Assembly (NCBI RefSeq): GCF_002117125.1
Contig: NZ_CP019344.1
Location: 3,004,501 to 3,068,500, forward strand
Reading direction: 5' to 3'
From: Nonlabens spongiae
GTDB taxonomy: Bacteria > Bacteroidota > Bacteroidia > Flavobacteriales > Flavobacteriaceae
Length of the DNA stretch: 64,000 nt
The notes under the pieces were generated by a model that was not told the DNA's origin, made no database searches, and was given only the letters and a program-made list of their open reading frames with translations. Position numbers and translations under genes: made by a program. Position 1 is the stretch's first letter, and each line of letters begins with the position of its first letter. Shown piece by piece: positions 55,650 through 64,000 of this stretch.

Positions 55650-56324
55650 CTATGCAGATGGCATAACCACTGTGTCAATTACGTGTACCACACCGTTAGA
55701 TTGCTTCACATCTGTCACGGTAACTGTGGAAGTATTTCCTTTGGCATCTTTCAACCTAACTTTACCATCTTTTACCATGGCAGTCAATTGTCCACCATTT
55801 ACAGTTTTAAGGGTGGCCGTTCCGTTTCCATCTTTGATCATTTTTTGAAGATCAGCAGCCATAACATTTCCAGAAACTACATGGTAGGTGAGCACGCCTT
55901 TTAATTTTGCTTTGTTTTCAGCTTTCATGAGATTATCTACTGTACCGGCAGGCAGTTTATCAAATGCAGCATTTGTAGGTGCAAATACGGTAAATGGTCC
56001 TTCGCTATTCAGAGTCTCAACCAGATCAGCAGCTTTTACAGCAGCAACGAGGGTTGAGAGATCATCACTGGTTGATGCATTTTCTACGATGGTCATGTCA
56101 TCATACATCATAGCTCCATTGATGCTAGTAGCACGTTCATCGCGCTCTCTTTTTTGGGTTTCTACCATGGCAAGGGAATCAGCTCGCTTTTGCTCCATTT
56201 CTGCTTCCTGTTTTTCCATTTCCATTTTTTCTTCTGCTTCCCGTTCTGCGGCTTCATCTTTACATGATACCATGAATAAGGTAGCTGAAAGAAATGCGAT
56301 ACTAAAAATTCTTGTGATTTTCAT
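55650..56324 (-). CDS. Fasciclin-domain lipoprotein
   Basis: About 224 residues: signal MKITRIFSIAFLSATLFMVSC (lipobox VSC), a long charged coiled coil rich in Glu, Lys and Met (about 25-70), then one complete fasciclin (FAS1) domain (LSTLVAAVKAADLVETL, GPFTVFAPTNAAFDKLPAGTV, YHVVSGNVMAADL, NGVVHVIDTVVMP). FAS1 proteins mediate adhesion. The ATG at 56324 is preferred because it opens the signal. Outer-membrane attachment through the coiled coil is likely. Confidence 0.9.
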   Translation of the reverse strand: MKITRIFSIAFLSATLFMVSCKDEAAEREAEEKMEMEKQEAEMEQKRADSLAMVETQKRERDERATSINGAMMYDDMTIVENASTSDDLSTLVAAVKAADLVETLNSEGPFTVFAPTNAAFDKLPAGTVDNLMKAENKAKLKGVLTYHVVSGNVMAADLQKMIKDGNGTATLKTVNGGQLTAMVKDGKVRLKDAKGNTSTVTVTDVKQSNGVVHVIDTVVMPSA

Positions 56325-56571
56325 GTCTATTGTTTTTAGTTGAAGTGAATGTACCATAGAATGAACTCACTCAAAACTTTCTCACAATTACTTAAGCAGT
56401 AATTAACCCATAATTAACTAATTACAATGTAATAGTAGACAAATTTCTCAAATAACGGAATTATCATGATGCATAGGGTGAAGGAAGAATTTACCTTTTC
56501 TGAGGTAGTATGATTAAGCTCAGAACTACCTACGATGTCGATATTTGTAGGAACAAATAAAAATAAAGGTT

Positions 56572-57006
56572 ATGAAAACTATTTATATAATACTAGCTTC
56601 TTTATTCATCAGCCTTCAATCTGCTAGTGCTCAGATTTTTCAATATAAAGATTCACTTGATATAATAGTCTTAGATCGAACTAATAAATATGAAGAATCG
56701 ATTTATCAGCAAGAAATTAATGTCATACTTATGAGCGATGACTATAATATAAGACGGGAAATAAAAGATGCTCGGAGAAATTCCACGCTTAATTCTTTTA
56801 CCCTAGAACGCTTGAACTATTTGAGAAATTTAAGAAGAGCTGCCAATTACAACGATAATGCTCTGGATTTCAGGAACCGAGTTCTGTCTGATACTCCGCA
56901 CTTAGAACAAAGTTTAATCAATAATATTAAGCTGTATTTGATTTACGATAAAATTAGAAAGGATACCTTTCATGGTAGACTGAATGCCTTGCCTTCTATT
57001 TTATAG
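56572..57006 (+). CDS. Exported protein of unknown function
   Basis: A 144-residue protein with a signal peptide (MKTIYIILASLFISLQSASAQ) and a charged mature part rich in Asn, Arg and Asp (RREIKDARRNSTLNSF, RNLRRAANYNDNAL). I recognise no family. It is 22 bases upstream of the acetyltransferase gene on the same strand. A TTTG-containing -7-like element (GATATTTG, about 56531-56539) is a possible promoter. Confidence 0.6.
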   Translation: MKTIYIILASLFISLQSASAQIFQYKDSLDIIVLDRTNKYEESIYQQEINVILMSDDYNIRREIKDARRNSTLNSFTLERLNYLRNLRRAANYNDNALDFRNRVLSDTPHLEQSLINNIKLYLIYDKIRKDTFHGRLNALPSIL

Positions 57007-57028
57007 CTAACAATCTAAATAGTGTAGG

Positions 57029-57331
57029 ATGGATTATCAATTTAATGACAATGAAGATTTAAAATGGTTTGAACTTCACTTAAATGATGCAATTGCTTTT
57101 ATAGACTACATCGTTGCTCAAGAAACTATATACCTCACCCATACTGAAGTGCCTAAGGGTTACGAAGGTCAGGGTATAGGCTTCATAATTGTGAAAAGAG
57201 CTTTAAATGATATCAAGAGTAAGGGCTTGAAACTAGTTCCCTTATGTCCTTTTGTAGCAATGTATCTAAAGAAAAATCCTGAGTGGAAGGAACTGGTTTA
57301 CCGAAATATTAATCATCATTGCTCTAATTGA
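57029..57331 (+). CDS. GNAT family N-acetyltransferase (YidJ/Gcn5-like, small)
   Basis: A 100-residue single-domain protein of the short GNAT type: ETIYLTHTEVPKGYEGQGIGFIIVKRAL (the acetyl-CoA motif Q/R-x-x-G-x-G/A appears as GYEGQGIG) and LVPLCPFVAMYLKKNPEWKELV. It transfers an acetyl group to an unknown substrate. It may form an operon with the exported protein before it. Confidence 0.85.
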   Translation: MDYQFNDNEDLKWFELHLNDAIAFIDYIVAQETIYLTHTEVPKGYEGQGIGFIIVKRALNDIKSKGLKLVPLCPFVAMYLKKNPEWKELVYRNINHHCSN

Positions 57332-57346
57332 CCAGGTATTGTGGCA

Positions 57347-57366
57347 ACTCGTTTTCGCGAAAGCGA
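57347..57366. repeat. Degenerate genome palindrome, convergent intergenic
   Basis: CTCGTTTTCGCGAAAGCGAG: one base differs from the 20-base form. Confidence 0.85.
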
Positions 57367-57390
57367 GATTACCACGATCAATTTAATAGA

Positions 57391-57417
57391 AAAAGGACGG
57401 TAAATTTCCGTCCTTTT
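57391..57417. terminator. Bidirectional terminator
   Basis: Perfect 10-bp stem AAAAGGACGG / CCGTCCTTTT with a 7-base loop between the acetyltransferase and the convergent small lipoprotein genes. Confidence 0.88.
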
Positions 57418-57486
57418 ATGTTTGATTTGAGTCGATCTAAAAAAAGAGCTGGCCAAGTTACAATTTAACAAGTAGATCAAGCATAA

Positions 57487-57762
57487 TCAACTTTTTGCCT
57501 TTGCCTCTTTTTTTTTAACCTCTTGTGGCTTCTCTAGAATTTGACTTTGAGAAACAACAGCATCTACTTTTTCTGTTTTGTTCAATTCCTCTTCTAGTTG
57601 AGTGAGCTGTTGCTGAAGTCTCATATTCTGGGCCTTGTAAGAAAGGAGTTCGTTGCTGGTAGCCTCGTAACTCTTTTGAAGTTGAGCAACGTCTTGATTT
57701 GCAGAACAGCTCAAAAACAAGAGCGGTAAAACTAGATAATAAGGTAGCAATTTAATATTCAT
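57487..57762 (-). CDS. Small coiled-coil lipoprotein
   Basis: A 91-residue protein with signal MNIKLLPYYLVLPLLFLSC (lipobox FLSC) and a mature part that is one coiled coil (LQKSYEATSNELLSYKAQNMRLQQQL) with a Lys/Glu-rich end. The form resembles Lpp-like or tether lipoproteins; no family is recognised. It is 68 bases downstream of the MscS gene on the same strand. Confidence 0.75.
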   Translation of the reverse strand: MNIKLLPYYLVLPLLFLSCSANQDVAQLQKSYEATSNELLSYKAQNMRLQQQLTQLEEELNKTEKVDAVVSQSQILEKPQEVKKKEAKAKS

Positions 57763-57830
57763 CAGATAATTTTTTGGTTACCATGCATTTACGTAAGTAA
57801 GTGAAGCGTGGTTTTTAATTAGTGGGAATT

Positions 57831-58745
57831 TTAATTTTCTGGGGAATTTTGAGACTTCTCTAAGCCTAATTTATTGTTGAATTCTAAAGTTCTGATTGGG
57901 AATGGAATGTTGATATCAGCTCCGTCAAATGCTTTTTTGATGGCAATAACGGCTTCGCTCAATGCGATATGTTTGTGTTTTGCCCTAGTGGCATCTGCCC
58001 AGAATCGTAACATGAAGTTGATGCTACTGTCTCCAAATTCATTGAAGAAAAACTCCACCTCTTCACCATCTTTTTGTGGGTATTTTTCAGAAATCGTCTT
58101 AACGGCAAGATCTCTAACCTGCTCAAGGTCGCTCTCATAACCTACGCCACATAGAAGGATGATTCTCATGCGATCAGTTAAAGAGTAATTAAGTAAAGGG
58201 TTATCAAAGACATCTTTATTAGGTAATACCACAATATTGTTATCTGCTTGCTTAAGAATGAGTTTATCAAGTTGAATCTCTTGAACTTCACCTGAATATC
58301 CATTAGACTCAATCCAGTCACCGACTTTGATCTGCTTCCTGAAGGATAATATAACACCGCTCACTACATTTGAAAGTGAACCTTGCAGAGCTAGTCCTAT
58401 AACAAGTCCTGATACACCAGCACCAGCGATGATACCGCTCACGACATTGTTGAGATCAAGCACGCTCATAGCAATGAAAATTCCACCTAGAACTACTACT
58501 ATCGCAACACCCTTACCGGCAAGGCGCCTTACTGAAGCTTGAGAAACACGACTCCGTAATAACTTTCTAATTCCCTTATCTACATACTTACTAATTACAT
58601 AAGCAACGATAAGAACTAGAATAGCAATACCTAGATTAGGTAGCATTTTCATAAATGAATTATACCATGAAGTGAGCTGGTCAAGTATGAGGGTTCCACT
58701 ATCTTTTAGTTCAGTCGATTGCTCTGCTGCGGAATTATCTTGCAT
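57831..58745 (-). CDS. Small-conductance mechanosensitive channel (MscS family)
   Basis: A 304-residue membrane protein with an N-terminal polar extension and three helices (about 30-52, 68-90, 98-120), the third being the Gly/Ala-rich pore helix (VVSGIIAGAGVSGLVIGLALQGSLSN read around 110-135). The beta domain IKVGDWIESNGYSGEVQEI and the C-terminal soluble part are of normal MscS type. It opens on membrane tension and protects cells from osmotic downshock. Confidence 0.93.
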   Translation of the reverse strand: MQDNSAAEQSTELKDSGTLILDQLTSWYNSFMKMLPNLGIAILVLIVAYVISKYVDKGIRKLLRSRVSQASVRRLAGKGVAIVVVLGGIFIAMSVLDLNNVVSGIIAGAGVSGLVIGLALQGSLSNVVSGVILSFRKQIKVGDWIESNGYSGEVQEIQLDKLILKQADNNIVVLPNKDVFDNPLLNYSLTDRMRIILLCGVGYESDLEQVRDLAVKTISEKYPQKDGEEVEFFFNEFGDSSINFMLRFWADATRAKHKHIALSEAVIAIKKAFDGADINIPFPIRTLEFNNKLGLEKSQNSPEN

Positions 58746-58881
58746 ATTTTCAGTAAAATTTCTGCTAAATTAACAGCGGTCATGGTTAAGAGCTTGAAGA
58801 TTAACAGGGTTTAACGTAAAGTAGCTTTTATCACTCTAGTATTTATGCAGAAATGATAAAATATTTAACAATTCACCCTCA

Positions 58882-59823
58882 TTACCACAAATTAGAGACC
58901 TTGAGAATTAGATTTTCTAGATCGATCAACAGAATCGAGAAAACTCCCAGGCCGATGATGATTTTCAAAATAAAATGAATGAGGATGTATTCACGTTTAC
59001 GCCGAGAGTTCCAGAGAAGTGGTAAACAAATAAGAAGCGCTCCTGCAATAAAGCAAAAGTAATAATCCATATAGCCTATGGAGAAATAGCCTATAAGCAC
59101 CGCAATAGGTAAGGTTGTGAGGAACGTGAGAAGTGAGTAGAACTGTTTTGCTTTCTTTTCACCTAAAGCGACCGGTATTGTGTTGTAGCCTTGAACAAGA
59201 TCACCTTGTAAATTTTCAAGATCTTTTATGATCTCCCGCATGGCGATAATCAAAAACAAGAAAAATCCATGTACTAAAATTACTTCATAGAAATTTCTAA
59301 AGTACATGAAAAGAACAAAGAAAGGGAGAACAGCAAGCAGCGCAGCTGTTAGATTTCCCAAGAATAATTGTCTTTTCAATTTATGAGAATAAAGCCACAT
59401 AAGAGCAATATAGCCGGCATAGAAAAGCCCAGCTTTAAAAGCCACGATGAGTCCTAGTCCAAAGGCAAGTCCATTAACTCCAAAATAAACAGTCCATAAA
59501 GTGTTCCTGCTCACTTGATTTTCCAATAGTGTCTTTTGAGGTCTATTGATAAGATCTTTCTCGCGGTCGTAGAAGTTGTTGATGATGTACCCACCAGCAA
59601 TTGAGAGCGCCGATGCAATAATCAGCAGCCAGAGTTTTGGGTCAGCCAGTGTATCGACGATGGGTTTCTCTGGAGCAATGATAAAAACAGCCGCCAGCAA
59701 CTGTGCAAACCCCATCAGTACCACATTATACAACCGCACAGAGCTGAAGAGGCTCAGCGCTTTTACAAATAGTGATTTCTCACGCGCCGTTTCAGCAGGG
59801 GGATTCTGAGGATTTTGGGTCAT
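58882..59823 (-). CDS. UbiA-family prenyltransferase
   Basis: A 313-residue protein with 8-9 membrane helices and the two Asp motifs that bind prenyl diphosphate and magnesium: NNFYDREKD (residues about 84-92) and DLENLQGD. In flavobacteria this branch is usually annotated geranylgeranylglycerol-phosphate geranylgeranyltransferase, yet the real substrate is unproven; quinone or haem-O routes are alternatives. It is 37 bases downstream of the macroglobulin-like gene and on the same strand. Confidence 0.85.
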   Translation of the reverse strand: MTQNPQNPPAETAREKSLFVKALSLFSSVRLYNVVLMGFAQLLAAVFIIAPEKPIVDTLADPKLWLLIIASALSIAGGYIINNFYDREKDLINRPQKTLLENQVSRNTLWTVYFGVNGLAFGLGLIVAFKAGLFYAGYIALMWLYSHKLKRQLFLGNLTAALLAVLPFFVLFMYFRNFYEVILVHGFFLFLIIAMREIIKDLENLQGDLVQGYNTIPVALGEKKAKQFYSLLTFLTTLPIAVLIGYFSIGYMDYYFCFIAGALLICLPLLWNSRRKREYILIHFILKIIIGLGVFSILLIDLENLILKVSNLW

Positions 59824-59860
59824 GAATCAAAAATACATCTTGATATACTGCAAATACTAT

Positions 59861-62800
59861 TCAGTCCTGAATTTTAATGCGCATGCTTTTACTGTATACT
59901 TTCAGCTCTGGATTATACATTCCTTCCATTCTGGCAAAACCATTTTCAAATACGCCCGCATTATTACACATTAATTCATATTCGATCACATAAGTTCCAG
60001 CTTGCATCAACTCAAAGTAAAAGTCGTGTCTATCATCACGTATGCTTTTGTAGTATGTAGTTCCATTGACCCGTGAGTGTTCTGAAAGCGTTTCAACGGG
60101 CTCAAGGCCAGACGCCCTCAAGTCTTTCAAATGGATATAACTCAGGTTTTTTGTGGTTTCTATCAAGAGTTTTACCTTGATTTTTTCACCCAACTCAAGA
60201 ATGTCACCGTGTGTTAATTCCAACCATTGATTGGAATCATCCTTATGGTATAGCTTTTTGTTCACTTTTACATCATCATCTTCTAAAGCGTTGAACTCTT
60301 CAAGAGGAGCCATAAAATCCCAGTGAATCGCAGCGGTAGCAGGCTGATCAGATTTATTGTCGATTTTGAGTGTCTTGTAGGATTCCTGGATGTCTTCAAT
60401 AGGTACATTTCCCGTGATGCTATTTAAAGCTTCCATTGAGCCTTGAGAAATATTTTGCTGCTCCGTGATGGATGTACCTCCCCAGTAAATTTTTGGCATC
60501 TGTATTTCGGTTGCTTTTCCTGAAGTTTCCAAAACCGCAGTACTCGCCATAACGGTCGCTTTAGTCGTTCCCCAGCTCGCCCATTCTTGTTTGTTCAACA
60601 GCCAGATTTTAAGCAATTCTACTGTATTGGTATCGTTGAGAATTTGAGAAAATGCTGTTATGGCCAGACTTTGGGTTTCTATAGCCCTACCGTACCAGCC
60701 TCTGTTGTTTTCGTGGAATTTCCAGTACATTCCACGTTCATCATTTTTGACAGCGATTTGTCGTAATCCTTGCAGAATGTTCTTTGCCTCTTTGTTGTGG
60801 CCTTCGTTGTGTAAAGTCATTGCCATGAGCAATTGTTCATAAATGCTGTAGGTGGCAAATTGTTTTTTCGCTTTCGCGAAAGCGAGATCCTTAACCCTCC
60901 CTAAGATATCTGTAGAGTCTGTCTTAACTTCTACATCTTTTTCCTGAGACCTGACGTAGAGGTAATCCCAATATGTCGTGCTGAATGTAAAGGATTCAAC
61001 TCCCTTATTATATTGTTTATCAAAATCTTCCAGATATTCTTTCCAGTAAGAATCTAATCCCTGAAGTCCCTTCTCATACATGAAACTTGGGAATTCATCT
61101 TGAGTCAATAAATTTTTGTGCTTCAGAAAACTCAAACCATTCAAGATGTGTTGAGTGATGGATATATTAGGAGCGCCACCATCAAACCATGGGAAGAGAC
61201 CATCACTATCCTGCATGAGTTTGAGACGCTGTAAATGACGGCTCTGCTGGTCTTGTACTTTTTCAGGTTCTAGATAGGAGACAAGACGCTCTAGTTTAAC
61301 CTGTGGCGATGCCAGCTTATAATACCAGGGAGAACTGTTGATGGCTGATTGAAGCGGCTCTTCTTCTGGATTGGAGTTTTGATGGTTCTGTTTTATAAAT
61401 TGGGCGATCTCTGGATCACTTTGAACTAGGTGGGCGGCTACAGCATTTGCATAGTACTTTGCAAAGGTTTGCTCAGAACACTGATGCGCATAATCCATGA
61501 GGTAGGGGAGGGCATATATGATGGCTATTTTAGGACTGCCCTGAAATTCAAAAGAGAGATTTTTTGAATCGTATTTGTTAATGTTTTCTCGAGTTAGGTC
61601 GGGAAGCGTAATTTCACCCGTTCCCTTACTGGCAATCCACGATCGAGTAGTGCGACTAACTAGGATTTTATTGGGTAACACAGGGATCACACCTTCTTCA
61701 CCATCACTAAAGTTGCCTGCACTCGCTATGATTTTATAGGAAAGAGCAGGTAGGTTTTCTGGAACCTTAATTTTCCAACTTAAATTCTGACTTGATTTGT
61801 TTCCAATGCTCAAATTTTTAAGACTGGGACCTTCAATTATGTTCAGTTTTTTCATGTTTGAAGCATTGGAAAACTCTAATTTGCACAGGGCTTTAATGTC
61901 CTTATTTGTAAGATTGATGAGCTTAGCTTTGAGCACTAAATAATCTCCTTCTCTTACAAATCTGGGCTTATTCAAAATGATGTTGAGGTCCTTCTGGGTG
62001 ACAACCTCTCTGGAAATGATGCTTGATTCTGCATTTTTATTATGTGCTAGCAACTGGAAGTTCCAGCGGGTGAGCATCTCGGGACTGGTAAATGTGAATT
62101 TCAAAGAGCCCTTCTGATCAGTATAGAGTTGAGGAAGAAAAAATGCCGTTTCATCTAGGTTTTTACGAGTCTCAACATTGGCGAGACTTTCTAGGTTAAG
62201 TAGCTCTTCATAATTGAATCCTTTTTTTGGAGTTATGATTATTACTCCGTTACTGCCTCGATTACCATAGATCGCAGTGGCATCTTCAGGTTTGATGACC
62301 GTCACCTCACCTATCGTTTCTCTACTGAGCAGCCCGAATTGCTTTTCAGTAATAGGTTTGCCATCAAAAACAATTAAAGGTTCAGTATTTTCATTCATAG
62401 AACTTACACCTCGTATTTGATTTAATGAATTTGCTCCCGGTTGACCTGTAGCTGTTTGAACAGTTACTCCTGGAACTTGTCCCATTAGGCGTTGAATGGC
62501 GTTAGAATTAGGTGGTGGTACGCCTAGAATTGTTCTGTAACCCGTTACCACAACCTCATCTAAAGATGTGGTCAACTGAATTTCTTTGTAGTTGCTTTTT
62601 CCTACAATTATTTGTTGTGAATCATATCCTGTATAACTTATAAGTATGGTATCGCCGGTTTCGGCACTGATACTAAAATTACCATCAAAATCTGTTGTTG
62701 TGAACGTTTGGGTATCTAAAATTTGAACAGTCGCTCCTAGGATAGGCAAGCCATCTGGACCGGTGACTACGCCAAGTAAATGAGCCCCTTTTTTGAGCTT

Positions 62801-64000
62801 TTTCTTGTCTTTGCGCTTCAATTTTAAACTTTCGAGATAAGAACGGTAGAGACTATGGTAATCTGCTTGTAGCAAACCGTGAAATACCCAATGAGGTCCT
62901 GAAGGCAGTGATAATAAACCGTAACCATATGAAGTGCCACCGCTATAATAAGCATAGCCGTAATAGTTTCTTAGAGTCATATAATATTTAAAGGGCTCAC
63001 GTTTGTTATAGCGGTATGTATCTAAAGGTTTTAATGGCATCCATTCATTTTCTTTGAAGTCATCTAAGCTGGCATCATACATGCTTGCTAAAGCCTCTAG
63101 CTGAAATGGGGAGCCGTTTTCATTCTCAAGTTGAAAACTCCAAGTTTCTTCTTTTCCAGGTTGAAGTTTATTTCTAAGTGTTTCAGTTTTTATTCTGATA
63201 GCCCCTTGCTCTTCCCTTGTACGTTCTATAGATAACATTCCTGATCCGGTGGCACCTTTGCGTGTAGTCTCATACTTAAAATAGGTAATCGATCCTGGAA
63301 CTTCTGAATAAGTGGTGCTGTGGGTGGTTTTACCTTTGTAAATAGTAAAACTCTCTTCTCTTAAATCTTTATCATGAGTAAAAACATACATACTCACGTA
63401 GGTACTATCTGCTGAGGTGAAAAAATCTATGTCGACACCTTCGTCCGTAAATCGATGATTCTCCATCGCCAGTAATGGCGTTAAAGGCTGATTCTTGTTG
63501 ATCCAGAACGGTAAAGTTTTAGATGTTTTGAGAGGGCTTTTTTCAGCATCTACTGATAAGGTTTCCACCTCAATTCGATAGAATCCGTTTTTCCAAGATG
63601 AATCGATAGGCAATTCCGTTTGGACAGTTTCTTGATGCTCATAAACCTTAGAGAAAACAAGCGAATCTTTTTGCTTTGCAAAGTTAAATTTATAATTGAG
63701 GTCATCAGCGAAGAGAGAATCTAGTTTTTTTCTAGAAAGTCCAGTCTCACTCCATGGGTCATTAGTATTACGGTATTCACCTGTGGTTTTGTAGATTTTT
63801 ATTTGATAAGACTTTTCAATTTTTTGCTTAGTCAAGTTCTCTGAGTAAAATGAAATTGAACGATTGTTTAGGCTGATTTCGGCTGGTGTTTCTAAAATCA
63901 ATTCGTGCGCTTTGGAGCTTGCCTCGACAACGGTTTGTGCATCATGTTGTTCTCCATTGGCATCAAGCACTTCCACCTCGATCTTATAAGCGTAGTTTAG
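59861..64000 (-). CDS. Alpha-2-macroglobulin-like protein with embedded carboxypeptidase-regulatory and TonB-plug domains (5' end beyond the window)
   Basis: At least 1379 residues are visible; the frame is open at base 64000, so the N terminus is missing. Macroglobulin domains (MG2-like) come first. Then, from about 62800 down to 62230, a carboxypeptidase-regulatory domain (LLGVVTGPDGLPILGATVQI, DFDGNFSI) and a TonB receptor plug domain (DEVVVTGYR, QIRGVSSMNENTEPLIVFDG, YGNRGSNGVIIITPKKG) with no barrel after it. The bait/A2M parts and the thioester motif CSEQ (61469-61480) follow, then helical complement-like repeats. A2M proteins trap proteases or guard the periplasm. The plug graft may let it be pulled or exchanged with TonB-type partners. 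Confidence 0.85.
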   Translation of the reverse strand, partial: LNYAYKIEVEVLDANGEQHDAQTVVEASSKAHELILETPAEISLNNRSISFYSENLTKQKIEKSYQIKIYKTTGEYRNTNDPWSETGLSRKKLDSLFADDLNYKFNFAKQKDSLVFSKVYEHQETVQTELPIDSSWKNGFYRIEVETLSVDAEKSPLKTSKTLPFWINKNQPLTPLLAMENHRFTDEGVDIDFFTSADSTYVSMYVFTHDKDLREESFTIYKGKTTHSTTYSEVPGSITYFKYETTRKGATGSGMLSIERTREEQGAIRIKTETLRNKLQPGKEETWSFQLENENGSPFQLEALASMYDASLDDFKENEWMPLKPLDTYRYNKREPFKYYMTLRNYYGYAYYSGGTSYGYGLLSLPSGPHWVFHGLLQADYHSLYRSYLESLKLKRKDKKKLKKGAHLLGVVTGPDGLPILGATVQILDTQTFTTTDFDGNFSISAETGDTILISYTGYDSQQIIVGKSNYKEIQLTTSLDEVVVTGYRTILGVPPPNSNAIQRLMGQVPGVTVQTATGQPGANSLNQIRGVSSMNENTEPLIVFDGKPITEKQFGLLSRETIGEVTVIKPEDATAIYGNRGSNGVIIITPKKGFNYEELLNLESLANVETRKNLDETAFFLPQLYTDQKGSLKFTFTSPEMLTRWNFQLLAHNKNAESSIISREVVTQKDLNIILNKPRFVREGDYLVLKAKLINLTNKDIKALCKLEFSNASNMKKLNIIEGPSLKNLSIGNKSSQNLSWKIKVPENLPALSYKIIASAGNFSDGEEGVIPVLPNKILVSRTTRSWIASKGTGEITLPDLTRENINKYDSKNLSFEFQGSPKIAIIYALPYLMDYAHQCSEQTFAKYYANAVAAHLVQSDPEIAQFIKQNHQNSNPEEEPLQSAINSSPWYYKLASPQVKLERLVSYLEPEKVQDQQSRHLQRLKLMQDSDGLFPWFDGGAPNISITQHILNGLSFLKHKNLLTQDEFPSFMYEKGLQGLDSYWKEYLEDFDKQYNKGVESFTFSTTYWDYLYVRSQEKDVEVKTDSTDILGRVKDLAFAKAKKQFATYSIYEQLLMAMTLHNEGHNKEAKNILQGLRQIAVKNDERGMYWKFHENNRGWYGRAIETQSLAITAFSQILNDTNTVELLKIWLLNKQEWASWGTTKATVMASTAVLETSGKATEIQMPKIYWGGTSITEQQNISQGSMEALNSITGNVPIEDIQESYKTLKIDNKSDQPATAAIHWDFMAPLEEFNALEDDDVKVNKKLYHKDDSNQWLELTHGDILELGEKIKVKLLIETTKNLSYIHLKDLRASGLEPVETLSEHSRVNGTTYYKSIRDDRHDFYFELMQAGTYVIEYELMCNNAGVFENGFARMEGMYNPELKVYSKSMRIKIQD
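60869..60884. repeat. Genome palindrome in the macroglobulin-like gene
   Basis: Read as LAFAKAKKQ, followed by the common GAGATCC flank. Confidence 0.97.

Overview
The window is chromosomal DNA from a marine-type member of the family Flavobacteriaceae (phylum Bacteroidota), plausibly near Nonlabens or Dokdonia, though the genus is inferred. The evidence is a gldKLMN gliding/type IX secretion (T9SS) operon, three secreted proteins with T9SS C-terminal sorting domains, an exosortase-F accessory protein, the order miaB / sigma-54 activator / lptE / TPR / secG / groES / groEL, and promoters of the TTG-N20-TAnnTTTG type.

Layout. 1-3309: end of an exosortase-F partner gene, converging on a tightly coupled envelope cassette (small DPG membrane protein, methyltransferase, sulfatase-like membrane enzyme). 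3411-11455: a haem/iron locus with an HmuY-like lipoprotein and TonB receptor on one strand, and divergently a DUF6607-like protein, an ankyrin protein, a DUF2271-like protein and a PepSY flavoreductase; metal-box-like palindromes lie upstream. 11541-25339: a zinc metalloprotease, three T9SS cargo proteins and a LytS/LytTR-type two-component pair. 25548-27304: an FKBP isomerase and an IS982 scar. 27305-34545: the leftward housekeeping block, with a foreign-looking four-helix-bundle gene wedged between groES and groEL. 34900-43292: topA, an arginase-like protein with lost metal ligands, then gldKLMN. 43463-52549: an FAD oxidoreductase, an ABC-F ATPase and a three-part RND efflux system. 53327-54505: initiator tRNA-Met, a small GIY-YIG nuclease gene enclosed by a second damaged copy of the tRNA 3' half, and a broken lipoprotein gene. 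54586-64000: a membrane hydrolase, a fasciclin lipoprotein, small proteins, a MscS channel, a UbiA prenyltransferase and a partial alpha-2-macroglobulin with an embedded TonB-plug domain.

The strongest unexplained signal is a perfect palindrome, GCTTTCGCGAAAGC (often extended to CTCGCTTTCGCGAAAGCGAG), present 17 times plus one degenerate copy, inside and between genes. Neighbouring copies are never closer than about 1.8 kb, so spacing looks more even than random. Inside genes it is read as Ala-Phe-Ala-Lys-Ala in 9 of 11 cases. Two other unusual units are the four-helix-bundle gene with long inverted repeats inside groESL and the tRNA/GIY-YIG duplication.
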